Assembly: GCF_900142075.1 (NCBI RefSeq)
Contig: NZ_FQZO01000005.1
Coordinates: forward strand, 292,653-356,652
DNA length: 64,000 nt
Source of the DNA: Clostridium amylolyticum
Lineage (GTDB): Bacteria > Bacillota > Clostridia > Clostridiales > Clostridiaceae
Reading direction: 5' to 3'
In this document: positions 51,755 through 61,370 of the stretch, piece after piece
How positions within the stretch are numbered: the first letter of the stretch is position 1
How the letters are laid out: each line of letters starts with the position of its first letter
Notes under the pieces: model-generated
Seen by the model: only the letters and a program-made list of their open reading frames with translations
Database searches by the model: none
Told to the model about the DNA's origin: nothing
Translations under genes and position numbers: made by a program

Positions 51755-52687
51755 TTAAACCTCCAACATATTAAGCAGCATTATATCATAAGTCACTGCT
51801 GCACTGACATTGCTGAAGAATGCCTCTCTAGATTTATTTATTACTTCTATAAGTTCATAAAGCTTAGAATAGGAAAACATATTTGAAAGCTGTTTTACAT
51901 CCTCAAGTTTATCCCTATTAATTATAATTTTACTATTCTCTAGATCCTTATATATCATTATGTCTCTTATATATGATAATAAACTATTCAAGATATCTTC
52001 TTCTTTATTTTTATATTTTGCAAGCTCTTGCTCGTACTTTATTACAAGGGTTTCATCTTTTGTAAGTATATCTTTAAGCATCTTCAATGTAATATTTCTT
52101 ATATTATTAAACTCTTCATCCTTTAAAAACTTTTCAGACCTACCTGGTATACCATCGCTAAATGCAGAAGCTAAATTAATCATCTCCTCATCCAAATCAG
52201 GATAATGTAAGCGTAAAAAATCTTTTATCTGTTTTTTTGAAAGCCTTAAAAGCTTATGAATTTGGCATCTGGATTTTATAGTGTCCAATAATAGTTCACT
52301 ACTATCAGTAGTTATAATAATATGTATTCCTTTTGGAGGCTCTTCTATAGTTTTTAGAAAAGCATTTTGAGCCTGCACCGTTAATTTTTCTCCATGATAT
52401 ATAATAATAACCTTTTTATTACCTTCAAAAGGTTTTTTATTAACTTCTTCTATAATGTCTCTAACTTCATCTACACCAAAAGATCTTTTATCTGTCCTAT
52501 ATTCTATTATATCTACATATTTTTTTACAGGGGACACACCTAGTATATCCGCTGCAATCTCTCTGGCAAGGTAGCTTTTACCTATTCCATCCTGCCCTGT
52601 TATTAAATGGGCATGGGGAAGGGCACCGGATTTTACAGCAGCCTTAACCCAGCTTCTAACTAAGTCATGACCTATAAAATTATCCAC
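51755..52687 (-). CDS. holB: DNA polymerase III delta' subunit
   Basis: The 310-residue AAA+ clamp-loader subunit has HAHLITGQDGIGKSYLA (Walker A), LKTIEEPPKGIHIIITT, and the SRC motif (TIKSRCQIHKL). GTG at 52685-52687 is the likely start, six bases after GGGAGGG; an ATG five codons upstream overlaps that site. It lies between darA and ricT. Confidence 0.93.
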   Translation of the reverse strand: MDNFIGHDLVRSWVKAAVKSGALPHAHLITGQDGIGKSYLAREIAADILGVSPVKKYVDIIEYRTDKRSFGVDEVRDIIEEVNKKPFEGNKKVIIIYHGEKLTVQAQNAFLKTIEEPPKGIHIIITTDSSELLLDTIKSRCQIHKLLRLSKKQIKDFLRLHYPDLDEEMINLASAFSDGIPGRSEKFLKDEEFNNIRNITLKMLKDILTKDETLVIKYEQELAKYKNKEEDILNSLLSYIRDIMIYKDLENSKIIINRDKLEDVKQLSNMFSYSKLYELIEVINKSREAFFSNVSAAVTYDIMLLNMLEV

Positions 52688-52718
52688 TGCACTCCCTCCC
52701 ATTCCTTGAAATCATAGT

Positions 52719-53048
52719 TTAGAATCTTACAAACTGGTCCACATCTACTACAAATATAGTAGCTCCTCCTACTTCTACTTCTACAGGATATGGAATATAA
52801 ACTCCAGTAGATCCTGCCATTGGCGAAGGAGATGTAACCACCTGTTCCCTTGTCTTGCATGTATCTTCGATTAAGCCCATAACTTCTTTAATCTTTTCTT
52901 CATCTACCCCAATCATCAAAGTGGTATTTCCTGATTTCAAGAAACCACCAGTGGTAGCTAGTTTTGTTACTCTAAAACCATTCTCTGTTAGTATATCTAG
53001 TAAATCTGCTGCGTCATCATCTTGTACTATGGCAATAACTAACTTCAT
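52719..53048 (-). CDS. darA: Cyclic di-AMP receptor DarA (PstA, YaaQ)
   Basis: The 109-residue PII-like protein matches DarA/PstA: MKLVIAIVQDDDAADLLDIL, TKLATTGGFLKSGNTTLMIG, and GGATIFVVDVDQF. It binds c-di-AMP as a trimer; its downstream role is not fully known. ATG at 53046-53048 follows GGGAGGTGTGCATT. It sits between tmk and holB, as in Bacillus, with the DisA cyclase 20 kb away in this window. Confidence 0.95.
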   Translation of the reverse strand: MKLVIAIVQDDDAADLLDILTENGFRVTKLATTGGFLKSGNTTLMIGVDEEKIKEVMGLIEDTCKTREQVVTSPSPMAGSTGVYIPYPVEVEVGGATIFVVDVDQFVRF

Positions 53049-53191
53049 AATGCACACCTCCCTAAAAGATAATAGAGATTAATTTTTTAATACACCTAAA
53101 CTAGATTCATTTGTTTATTATATTTTATCATAATTTTATATATTCTAGTTATTAATTTACTTAAAATTTAACACAAAGTAATAATATGTAA

Positions 53192-53836
53192 TTAAATAAT
53201 AATTCCCTTTGCATTTAAGGTTTCTTTAAATACCTTAAGCACATCTTGAAAAACTTCTTCTCTAGTTTTAGAGGCATCTACTTCTTTAATTCTTTTATTA
53301 TACTTATTTTGAAGTGTTTTATATCCATCTCTAACTTTTTTATGAAATTCTAATTTTTCAAGATCCAATCTATTAATCTCTCTACTTTTATTCATAGCTA
53401 TTCTAGCTAATCCAATTTCCGGTTCTATATCTAGATAAATAGTTAAGTCTGGCATATTTCCTTCTATGGCAAACTGATTTATAGACATTACTTCTTCTAT
53501 TCCTAAACCTCTGGCATATCCTTGATAAGCTAAAGATGAGTCTATAAATCTATCACATATAACTATTCGACCATTATTCAAAGCTGGAAGTACCTTTTCT
53601 ACTAAATGCTGTCTTCTTGATGCAGCATATAAAAGCGCTTCAGTTCTTCCATCCATGGAAGTATTTTTAGTGTTTAAAATAATATCTCTTATCTGCTCAG
53701 AAATAGCTATTCCTCCAGGCTCTCTTGTAAATAAACAGTCAGCTGAACTTCTTAGCATATAATTTTTTAAATCTTCTATTACTGTAGTTTTACCTGCCCC
53801 TTCTGGACCTTCAATTGAAATAAATATTCCCTTCAT
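53192..53836 (-). CDS. tmk: Thymidylate kinase
   Basis: The 214-residue kinase phosphorylates dTMP. It shows the P-loop EGPEGAGKTT (9-18), the DR(F/Y) motif ICDRFIDSSLAYQG, FTREPGG, and YLDIEPEIGLARI with a lid segment. It follows the decarboxylase-like gene by 58 bases in the conserved tmk-darA-holB order. Confidence 0.97.
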   Translation of the reverse strand: MKGIFISIEGPEGAGKTTVIEDLKNYMLRSSADCLFTREPGGIAISEQIRDIILNTKNTSMDGRTEALLYAASRRQHLVEKVLPALNNGRIVICDRFIDSSLAYQGYARGLGIEEVMSINQFAIEGNMPDLTIYLDIEPEIGLARIAMNKSREINRLDLEKLEFHKKVRDGYKTLQNKYNKRIKEVDASKTREEVFQDVLKVFKETLNAKGIII

Positions 53837-53894
53837 ATCCTACCTCCTAAGCTTTATAATTATAGCACTTTTATTTTTTAATATCAAAAGCATT

Positions 53895-55313
53895 CTATTT
53901 TAAAACCATTATATTTTTTTCTGTAACTCCTAATATGGTTACATTACTATTAATATAGAAATTAATTATATCTATTATATTCTCGTCAATAACTTCTCCC
54001 ATCATAACTAAAGGTATTCCTGGAGGATAAGGTATAATATTTTCAGCGCATATTCTATTTATGGCCTTATCTATACTACACCATTCCTGCTCTTTTTCTA
54101 AAACTTCATAAGGAGGTAATTTAAGTAAAGGTATACTATATTCAGGATTTATTAGTTCTTTATCATAAATTTCTTCCCTGCGGCATTGTTTTAGCGCCAT
54201 ATAAAGCCTTTCAAAATCTTCTTCTCTATTAAAAGGATTGGTTATTAGAACTATATTTTTATAATCAGCCATTTCACATTGAACACCCTTTTTATATAAG
54301 TAATCCAATAATCTATAACCGCTTGTATCACTTTCTCTTAGCTGTATCAGTAATCTAGTATCGTCGAAATCATATATTCTTTTAACATCACCTTTAAAAA
54401 GCTGTTCCTTATCAACACACTTAAACATAGGCAAGTCATCTATAAGCTTCTTATAATAATCTAACAAGGTTAAAAGCTCTTCATAGGCGTCCTTTCCCTT
54501 CACCTGAAGAAAATGTCTGGCATAATCTAAAGAAGCCATTATCAAGTAAGAGGGACTGGTGCTTAAGAACATATAAAGATACCTTTCAACCTTACTAATA
54601 AGTTCTTTGCTATTAACATGAAGGTAGGCACCTTGAGTTAGACTTGGTAAAGTCTTATGAGCACTGATAACTACCATATCCGCCCCAAGCTTTACAGGAT
54701 TTTCAGGCAAAGCTTTATTTACTCCAAAATGGGCAGCATGAGCTGCATCTATAAGAACTTTTATATCTCTTTTCTTACATTCTTTTATTATACCCTTTAA
54801 ATCACTGCATACCCCATAATAATTAGGATAGGTTAAAATAACCCCTTTAATATCCTTGTGTGTTTCCAATAATTTTATTAAATTATCATAATCTATTCCT
54901 AGAGGTATGTTATTTTCCTTTGAATAATCATTAGAAATATATACTGGAATAAGTTTTCTAAGTAGTATTCCATTGAAAATTGACTTGTGACATCCTCTTT
55001 CTACTAATACCTTATCCCCTTCTTTTAATGCAGAAAAAATCATAGTGATATTTCCACTGGTACTTCCATTAACTAAAAAATATGACTTGATACTGCCATA
55101 GTAATCCCTTAATAGTTCTTGAGCCTCTTTTATTATCCCTTCTGGTTTATGGAGATTATCTAAGCCTTCTACCTCTGTAATATCACCCTTAAGTAGTATT
55201 TCTTTAAAATTATCATTAAAACCTCTTCCCTGTTTCCCTCCCGGCATGGAAAAGGGAGCATTATTTTTATTTATGTAATCACTCAAAGCTTGTACTATTG
55301 GTAATTTACTCAT
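53895..55313 (-). CDS. PLP-dependent Orn/Lys/Arg decarboxylase-like protein (YaaO/SpeA-like)
   Basis: The 472-residue fold-type I enzyme has FLVNGSTSGN, LIDAAHAAHFG (PLP Asp and His), and the Schiff-base lysine in SAHKTLPSLTQGAYLH (about 223-238), then the C-terminal domain. Homologues here are annotated as arginine or lysine decarboxylases; substrate is not certain. Downstream is tmk, upstream csfB, matching the Bacillus yaaO position. Confidence 0.9.
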   Translation of the reverse strand: MSKLPIVQALSDYINKNNAPFSMPGGKQGRGFNDNFKEILLKGDITEVEGLDNLHKPEGIIKEAQELLRDYYGSIKSYFLVNGSTSGNITMIFSALKEGDKVLVERGCHKSIFNGILLRKLIPVYISNDYSKENNIPLGIDYDNLIKLLETHKDIKGVILTYPNYYGVCSDLKGIIKECKKRDIKVLIDAAHAAHFGVNKALPENPVKLGADMVVISAHKTLPSLTQGAYLHVNSKELISKVERYLYMFLSTSPSYLIMASLDYARHFLQVKGKDAYEELLTLLDYYKKLIDDLPMFKCVDKEQLFKGDVKRIYDFDDTRLLIQLRESDTSGYRLLDYLYKKGVQCEMADYKNIVLITNPFNREEDFERLYMALKQCRREEIYDKELINPEYSIPLLKLPPYEVLEKEQEWCSIDKAINRICAENIIPYPPGIPLVMMGEVIDENIIDIINFYINSNVTILGVTEKNIMVLK

Positions 55314-55350
55314 ATTATCCCCCTAATTTTCAATTAATTTAAAATGAGAA

Positions 55351-55370
55351 AAGCAGCTATAATGCTGCTT
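55351..55370 (-). terminator. csfB terminator
   Basis: AAGCAGC pairs with GCTGCTT around a six-base loop, followed by TTCTCATTTT on the minus strand. The T tract is broken. Confidence 0.55.
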
Positions 55371-55402
55371 ATAATGTACCTATTTCAGAAGTAATATCTA
55401 AA

Positions 55403-55612
55403 TTAGCTGTAAACTTCACAATTTAAATTGTTACCCTTTATAGCAAATTCTGATATGCTCTTTTTTATGCATTCTTTATAATACTCGTAAAAATCGTTGC
55501 CAGCTTCAGAGCTAATCAATTTTTCTTCGCAGCTTCTGCATATTCTTTTACCGTTTATTATTATACCATCATTTCTATGTTTCCTACATATAACACAGCT
55601 TTTTTTAATCAT
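55403..55612 (-). CDS. csfB: Anti-sigma factor Gin (CsfB)
   Basis: The 69-residue protein (MIKKSCVICRKHRNDGIIINGKR, then ICRSCEEKL) has the two CxxC pairs (about 6-9 and 26-29) of Gin, which binds zinc and inhibits the forespore sigma factor G in Bacillus. No strong ribosome site precedes the ATG, so expression may be low or from a special promoter. It heads the csfB-to-ricT cluster. Confidence 0.88.
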   Translation of the reverse strand: MIKKSCVICRKHRNDGIIINGKRICRSCEEKLISSEAGNDFYEYYKECIKKSISEFAIKGNNLNCEVYS

Positions 55613-55838
55613 TTAATTATTCATTATAAGGACTAACATCCTTTAATGAATTACACCCCCTCAAAATCTATTACTTTGATTATTGCCCCGTATACTATAT
55701 TTTATTCACTTCATTGAACAATTAAAGTATGTCCACCTTTTATTTTTAAAATTTTATCTTATATTTTATAAAACAAAAATAAATATATTTTTACTATGAG
55801 GTTAAACTAAAGTTGAATTATTGCGAGGAGGTTTTTCC

Positions 55839-56996
55839 ATGAAGCAAGAAATAATAAACAGTATAAATAAATGCAGTGATGAATTTTTCACTTTATCCAA
55901 ATACTTATTTGAGAATCCAGAAACAAGTTATAAAGAATTTAATGCTTGCAAGAATATAACCTCTCTATTAAAAGAAAAGGGGTTTAAAGTAAAAGATAAT
56001 TTTTTAAATATAGCTACAGCCTTTGAAGCTACCTATGGAAATGGATATCCTAAAATATGCACTATATGTGAATATGATGCTGTAGAAGGTTTGGGTCACA
56101 TTACTGGACATAATCTGCTAACTGCTATATCCCTTATGAGCGCTGTGAGTTTAAAAGATGTGGTGGATAAAACCAGAGGAAGCATAACCATTTTAGGATG
56201 TCCAGGTGAATACTTAGGAGGAGCAAAGGTTACTATGGCTAAACAGGGAGTATTTGATGATGTTGACTTAGTACTTATGGCACATCCTGATATAGAAACC
56301 TCTGAAAGTGGAACCTCTTCTGCCATATTACCCTTATCAGCAAAATTTTTAGGAAATAACGGATTGTCTTTTCTTAATAGAGGTTCCTATACCTCCCTAG
56401 ACGCTGCTCTTTTGACTTTTAGTATTTTAAACACTTTAATAAAGGGTTTTCCTAAAGAAGTTAATATAGATGGGGTACTGTCAAAAGGAGGGATTACTCC
56501 TCTAATAATTCCAAAAGAATCAGAAATAAAGTTCTACATAAGAGGAAAAGATACCAACACAGCTTCTAAAGCCGAAGCTAAACTACGTGAAATTATTGAT
56601 TTTGTAGAAAAAATCCTTAATATTAAATCTGACATTTGCCTATACGAGCCACCTTATGAGGAGCTTATAACTAATATAACTTTATCTAGACTATTTAGTC
56701 ATAACTTAAAAGAATGTGGAATCATTGACATCCATGCTCCTAGAGATATATATGCAGGATTAAGCCTTGGCACTGTCAGCCATAAAAGTCCTTGTATACA
56801 TCCTTATATAGGTATAATAGAAAGTAATTCTATAAAATATGGCACTACAGAATTTGCAAGAGCAACACTATCAGATTTTGCCAAAGAAAACGCTATGAAG
56901 GCAGCTTCTGCTTTAGCTATTACAGCACTAGATCTCATAGAAAGCGATAATCTTTTATCCGAAGTAAAAACAGAATTTTATGATGTAATTAAATAA
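55839..56996 (+). CDS. M20-family metallopeptidase/amidohydrolase
   Basis: The 385-residue protein belongs to the M20 family (AbgB-like). It shows ENPETSYKEF, the metal-site region EYDAVEGLGHITGHN, GCPGEYLGGAKV, and a lid domain in the middle. It probably removes an acyl or amino acid from a dipeptide-like amide; the substrate is unknown. ATG at 55839 follows GAGGAGG; an in-frame ATG six codons upstream is inside the ribosome site region. Confidence 0.88.
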   Translation: MKQEIINSINKCSDEFFTLSKYLFENPETSYKEFNACKNITSLLKEKGFKVKDNFLNIATAFEATYGNGYPKICTICEYDAVEGLGHITGHNLLTAISLMSAVSLKDVVDKTRGSITILGCPGEYLGGAKVTMAKQGVFDDVDLVLMAHPDIETSESGTSSAILPLSAKFLGNNGLSFLNRGSYTSLDAALLTFSILNTLIKGFPKEVNIDGVLSKGGITPLIIPKESEIKFYIRGKDTNTASKAEAKLREIIDFVEKILNIKSDICLYEPPYEELITNITLSRLFSHNLKECGIIDIHAPRDIYAGLSLGTVSHKSPCIHPYIGIIESNSIKYGTTEFARATLSDFAKENAMKAASALAITALDLIESDNLLSEVKTEFYDVIK

Positions 56997-57019
56997 AGAA
57001 CCAGTTTTTCTGGTTCTTT
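56995..57019. terminator. Bidirectional terminator after the M20 gene
   Basis: AAAGAACCAG (56995-57004) pairs with CTGGTTCTTT (57010-57019). It serves the M20 gene on plus and overlaps the stop of the convergent gene on minus. Confidence 0.8.
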
Positions 57020-57506
57020 ATTTAATCAAGTAATTTATTTTTTCTACTAACTTTTCACTAGGTTGGAAATAGAGTTTTTCATAACCTTCTTCACTTTTGT
57101 AAATACAACATAAAGAATTAAATTTTCTAAGAGTACAGCTGAAGCTATTACTTTTTACTATGTTATATTTTTCGTTACAGGAAAAAGGCTTACCTATATA
57201 AACTATATTTTTTAAGTCTATGCACTTAACTGCTTGATGCTCATTTTGTCTTATTCTATGAATAATAAGTTGATCTGCAATGATAGAATACTTATAACTA
57301 ACTCTACACCTTAATACTTGAAAAGCAATAAAACCTATAGTCATAATTCCGATAGCAGGATTAGTAACAATACCTAAACTAAAGCCTCCTATTTTTATAG
57401 TTTCAAGTATATTTGATATAGCAATCATAATGCTAAGAACTATAAAAATAGTAACTATAACCGGCATTCTCTTCTTTGCATTTATTTCTTTGTACATAGT
57501 ACCCAT
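57018..57506 (-). CDS. Hypothetical membrane protein with PH-like C-terminal domain
   Basis: The 162-residue protein is not recognised. It has two hydrophobic helices (about residues 15-38 and 43-65) followed by a soluble part containing RVSYKYSIIADQLIIHRI and KNIVYIGKP, a pattern like bacterial PH-domain (bPH) membrane proteins. It stands alone; promoter not identified. Confidence 0.7.
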   Translation of the reverse strand: MGTMYKEINAKKRMPVIVTIFIVLSIMIAISNILETIKIGGFSLGIVTNPAIGIMTIGFIAFQVLRCRVSYKYSIIADQLIIHRIRQNEHQAVKCIDLKNIVYIGKPFSCNEKYNIVKSNSFSCTLRKFNSLCCIYKSEEGYEKLYFQPSEKLVEKINYLIK

Positions 57507-57799
57507 AAACTTAACCCCCGATAATATTACAATATTCTTCTAACATAGAGATTATACTAGGCTTTCAATATTTAATCCATATCATCAGAGCATCACTATA
57601 CATCATATATGAGTGTTTTTAGCCTCTAAAGTATGTGGACTAGCTTTAGTGTCATGGAGCTATTATTATCTCTCATTATCATCTTCTCTCTATGGATATT
57701 AATATTTTTAAAAAGATTTCTATTAACTTAACATTACCTATATATATGATGGTGTCTTTGATATATAATATATTAATGAATAAATCTGGAGGTGAACAT
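57507..57799. other. Intergenic region upstream of corA
   Basis: No RNA gene or Mg2+ riboswitch was recognised. An in-frame 36-codon extension of corA runs from 57692 but has no ribosome site, so this stretch is treated as non-coding. Confidence 0.5.
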
Positions 57800-58744
57800 A
57801 TGATTCATATTTATAAAAGTACATCAGAAACAAATACTTCTTTACAGTGTTTAGAGAGCATAGAGCCAGGAAGCTGGGTTAATGTAATAGCTCCTTCAGA
57901 AGAAGAATTAGTTTTAATCTCTAAAAAAACTGGGGTTCCACTAGACTTCTTAAAAGCTCCTCTAGATGATGAAGAAACTTCTCGAATAGAAATTGAAGAC
58001 AGCAATATTTTAATAATTTTAGATATTCCTTTTGCTGAAATGGATGATAGCTCATTAATCTATGATACCTATCCTATAGGAATAATTCATACTGAGAAAG
58101 AGATAATTACTGTTTGTTTGAAAGACAGTAAAATATTTCAAGATTTTACAGAGGGGAAAATCAAGGCATTTTACACCTTTAAACGCTCTAGATTTATACT
58201 GCAATTATTAAGCAGAATCTCCACTTACTACTTATTATATTTAAGACAAATAGATAAAAAAAGCGTAATAGTAGAAAAACGTCTTCATAGGTCCATGAAA
58301 AATAGAGAATTGATTCAAATGCTTTCTTTAGAAAAGTCTTTAGTTTATTTCTCTACCTCCTTAAAATCTAATGGAGTAACCTTGGAGAAAATGTTAAAGC
58401 TTGAAATAATGCAGAAATATGAGGATGATAAAGATATACTGGAAGATGTTATTATTGAACATAAGCAAGCTATAGAAATGACAGACATTTATAGCAATAT
58501 ACTTTCAGGCACCATGGATGCTTATGCCTCTGTAATATCTAATAACTTAAATATAGTAATGAAATTCTTAGCTTCCATTACTATAGTTATGGCTATACCT
58601 AATATGATTTCAGGTATATTTGGTATGAATATGGACTTTATGCCCATAATTCACAACCCCTATGGGTTTCAAATTGTAATAGGGATAATAATAGGTCTAT
58701 CCCTAGCTGCCATAGCTATACTATATAAAAAGGATATGTTTTAA
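57800..58744 (+). CDS. CorA-family Mg2+ transporter
   Basis: The 314-residue protein has a cytoplasmic N-terminal domain, a long helix, and two C-terminal membrane helices, the first ending in the CorA signature GMN (IFGMNMDF). It probably imports Mg2+ or Co2+. ATG at 57800 follows GGAGGTGAACAT. Confidence 0.9.
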   Translation: MIHIYKSTSETNTSLQCLESIEPGSWVNVIAPSEEELVLISKKTGVPLDFLKAPLDDEETSRIEIEDSNILIILDIPFAEMDDSSLIYDTYPIGIIHTEKEIITVCLKDSKIFQDFTEGKIKAFYTFKRSRFILQLLSRISTYYLLYLRQIDKKSVIVEKRLHRSMKNRELIQMLSLEKSLVYFSTSLKSNGVTLEKMLKLEIMQKYEDDKDILEDVIIEHKQAIEMTDIYSNILSGTMDAYASVISNNLNIVMKFLASITIVMAIPNMISGIFGMNMDFMPIIHNPYGFQIVIGIIIGLSLAAIAILYKKDMF

Positions 58745-58819
58745 TAAGGAATAATTTATCCAAATAATTAATATAAATATTTATATTATAAAGCATATGA
58801 ATTTATGGAGGTATTTAAT

Positions 58820-59740
58820 TTGTTTGTACCTAAAAGATTAAAATTAGGCTCTACCATAGGTGTGGTTTGCCCGGCTTCTCCTGAGGACTCTCAGATTATT
58901 GATGAAAAGATTTCTGAATTTGAAAATTTAGGCTATAAAATAAAAAAAGGAACCCATATATATGATAGATATGGATACCTGGCAGGCCTAGATGAGGATA
59001 GATCTAAGGATTTTCAAGATATATACTGTAACGGAGAAGTAGATGCGGTTATTTCATTTAGGGGTGGCTATGGCACTATGCGTATGATGCCTTATTTAAA
59101 TTACAAGAAAATGTTATCAAATTATAAGATTTTTTGTGGCTATAGCGATTTAACCATATTGCTAAACTATTTATCTAATAAGTACAATATGATTACTTTT
59201 CACTCTCCCATGATATCTTCAGATTTTACTTATGAAGATACCTTAAATTCTTTTTTACTGACCCTAATGGAAGGTTATAAACCTTATACTATAGAAAATC
59301 CAAAGGGTTTCACATTAGAGAGCAATACGGATATCTCTGCCCTAGGTACCTTAGCAGGAGGAAATTTATCCTTAATCTGCGCCTCCCTAGGAACCCCTTA
59401 CGAAATGGATTTTAAGGATAAAATACTTTTTATTGAAGAAGTGGATGAATCCCCTTATGCCATTGACAGAATGCTTACTCAACTCTCATTAAGTGGAAAG
59501 CTTAATGAGTGTAAAGGATTTATTTTAGGACAATTTACTGGATGTAGTTTAGAAAATTACACTAGAAGCCTTACTTTAAACCAAGTTTTAGAGGAAAAAT
59601 TATTCACCTTAAATAAGCCCATTTTATTTAACTTTATGAGCGGACATGATAACCCTAAACTCACCTTACCTATAGGTGCTAAAATCCAGCTAGACTGTAA
59701 AAATAAAATGATTAATGTGCTGCAAAAAGTAGTACAATAA
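58820..59740 (+). CDS. S66-family LD-carboxypeptidase (LdcA/MccF-like)
   Basis: The 306-residue serine peptidase has the S66 triad region: nucleophile Ser in GYSDLT, Glu in FIEEVDESPY and His in SGHDNPKLTLPIG. Members trim peptidoglycan tetrapeptides or cleave microcin-type amides; which applies is not known. TTG at 58820 follows TGGAGG by seven bases; the ATG at 58805 is part of the ribosome site. It follows corA by 75 bases. Confidence 0.88.
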   Translation: MFVPKRLKLGSTIGVVCPASPEDSQIIDEKISEFENLGYKIKKGTHIYDRYGYLAGLDEDRSKDFQDIYCNGEVDAVISFRGGYGTMRMMPYLNYKKMLSNYKIFCGYSDLTILLNYLSNKYNMITFHSPMISSDFTYEDTLNSFLLTLMEGYKPYTIENPKGFTLESNTDISALGTLAGGNLSLICASLGTPYEMDFKDKILFIEEVDESPYAIDRMLTQLSLSGKLNECKGFILGQFTGCSLENYTRSLTLNQVLEEKLFTLNKPILFNFMSGHDNPKLTLPIGAKIQLDCKNKMINVLQKVVQ

Positions 59741-59778
59741 TTAAAACTGGTTATAGCAGAGTGCATAACCAGTTTTAA
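59741..59778. terminator. Bidirectional terminator between S66 gene and MATE gene
   Basis: A 14-base perfect stem (59741-59754 with 59765-59778, containing AACTGGTTAT) with A/T flanks lies between the two converging genes. Confidence 0.85.
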
Positions 59779-59804
59779 TTATTTCATAATCTATTTATTT
59801 TAAA

Positions 59805-61178
59805 TTAAGCATATGATTCATCTGTGTCATATTCAAAGTCAAGATTCCAAACCTTATATAGGAAATATATTGATGTTAAAGCTGATATAGCATCAGATAT
59901 AGGGAAGGAAATCCAAGCACCTGGAACTCCCATAAAGTTAATAAGTACTAATGAAATAGGTATAAATATTACAAGCTGCCTGTATATTGAAAGGAAGAAA
60001 GAATTTTTTGCATCCCCAATAGCTTGATAGAAATATATTGCTATATAGTACAAACCTACAGTAGGTAATATGGAAATACACATTCTAAATGCCTTAACCG
60101 TTTCATTAAGCAAGGACTTATCCTTAAGGAAGAATCCTATAATTCCATTGGAGAATATAATTAATATAGCCCAGAATACAACGGATATAAAGGTTACAGT
60201 TTTCATAGAAACCTTTAATGTATTTCTCATTTCTTCATAATTTTCAGCACCGTAATTATAAGCTACAATAGGTTGCATGGATGAGCTTATACCTATAATG
60301 GCTATAAACATAAACATAGAAACCCTTGTAATTATTCCTATCATAACTACCGCAGCATCTCCCCCCTTAACATATAAAAGGTTATTAAGGATAACTGCTA
60401 CTACAGCATCAGAAATTTCTACTATAAAAGTGGAGAATCCTATGGATAGTATCACTTTACTCATATCAAAGGATAAATGCTTTGAAAGTCCCTTCATGGT
60501 AAAATTTAATGAATAATATTTTTTAACCTTCATAAATTTTATTAATGCAAATAAGAAAGCTAAAAACTGTGACAACACTGTTGCAAAAGCAGCTCCTTTT
60601 ACACCAAAACCTAGTAAAGCCACTAATATAAAGTCCACAATTATATTGGTAACAGCTCCTAAAGAGTTTGATAATAATGTTATCTTTGTATTACCAAGAG
60701 CTGTCATAATACAGCACATTACAATACCAAGTCCCTGGAATAATCCTCCTATTAGGATTATAGAGATATACTCCTGAGCTAAAGGATAGGTTACTTCACT
60801 AGCACCTAAAAAGTATATAATTTTTTCTTTAAAAATATATAATGATAATATCACTGTAATTAAAATCCCCATATTTAAAACTAAGGAATTTATAATTGTC
60901 TTCTTAAGTTCATCATAATTTTTTTCTCCAAGATTTCTCGCTACTATGGTGGTGGTACCTACTCCTACTAATAAGGCTAGTGCACTTAATAATCTTTGGA
61001 CAGGAAAGGCTAAAGTCAGGGCTCCAATAGCATCTGTACCCACATGTCTTCCCACGAAGACCGTGTCCACCATATTGTAAAGTTCTACTACTAGAAGAGA
61101 TATTATAGTAGGTATAGCAAATTTTAATAGTATGCTTTTAGTTTTTCCAGTAGTAAAAATTTTGTTATCTATGCCCAT
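59805..61178 (-). CDS. MATE-family efflux transporter
   Basis: The 457-residue protein has 12 predicted membrane helices in two repeats and MATE sequences such as LYNMVDTVFVGRHVG near the N-terminus and QPIVAYNYGAENYEEM in the second half. It likely exports organic cations or drugs with Na+ or H+. ATG at 61176-61178 follows AGGAGGTGAAGTTC; the GTG three codons earlier is inside that site. Confidence 0.92.
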   Translation of the reverse strand: MGIDNKIFTTGKTKSILLKFAIPTIISLLVVELYNMVDTVFVGRHVGTDAIGALTLAFPVQRLLSALALLVGVGTTTIVARNLGEKNYDELKKTIINSLVLNMGILITVILSLYIFKEKIIYFLGASEVTYPLAQEYISIILIGGLFQGLGIVMCCIMTALGNTKITLLSNSLGAVTNIIVDFILVALLGFGVKGAAFATVLSQFLAFLFALIKFMKVKKYYSLNFTMKGLSKHLSFDMSKVILSIGFSTFIVEISDAVVAVILNNLLYVKGGDAAVVMIGIITRVSMFMFIAIIGISSSMQPIVAYNYGAENYEEMRNTLKVSMKTVTFISVVFWAILIIFSNGIIGFFLKDKSLLNETVKAFRMCISILPTVGLYYIAIYFYQAIGDAKNSFFLSIYRQLVIFIPISLVLINFMGVPGAWISFPISDAISALTSIYFLYKVWNLDFEYDTDESYA

Positions 61179-61349
61179 GAACTTCACCTCCTAAATATAT
61201 ATTCACAACATAGTTTACATATTTTTTTTGTAATTTTATCTACTCTTATATTATATGACAGAGAAAATTTCTAGGCATTCACTAAAGTAAGCACTTAAAT
61301 GTACTAATAAGCTTTAATAGCTTTTGTAAATATCTTGCAAAAAACAAAT

Positions 61350-61370
61350 AACACCTCACTTTGAGGTGTT
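61350..61370 (-). terminator. Terminator of the AraC-type gene
   Basis: AACACCTCA pairs with TGAGGTGTT around three bases and is followed by ATTTGTTTTTT on the minus strand; it overlaps the last codons of the gene. Confidence 0.85.

Noticed and set aside
57692..57799. 36-codon hydrophobic extension of CorA
   Set aside because: It lacks a ribosome site, and ATG at 57800 follows GGAGGTGAACAT; the shorter protein has normal CorA layout.
57507..57799. Mg2+ riboswitch upstream of corA
   Set aside because: I looked for M-box-like conserved blocks and saw none; the region is AT-rich without strong pairing.
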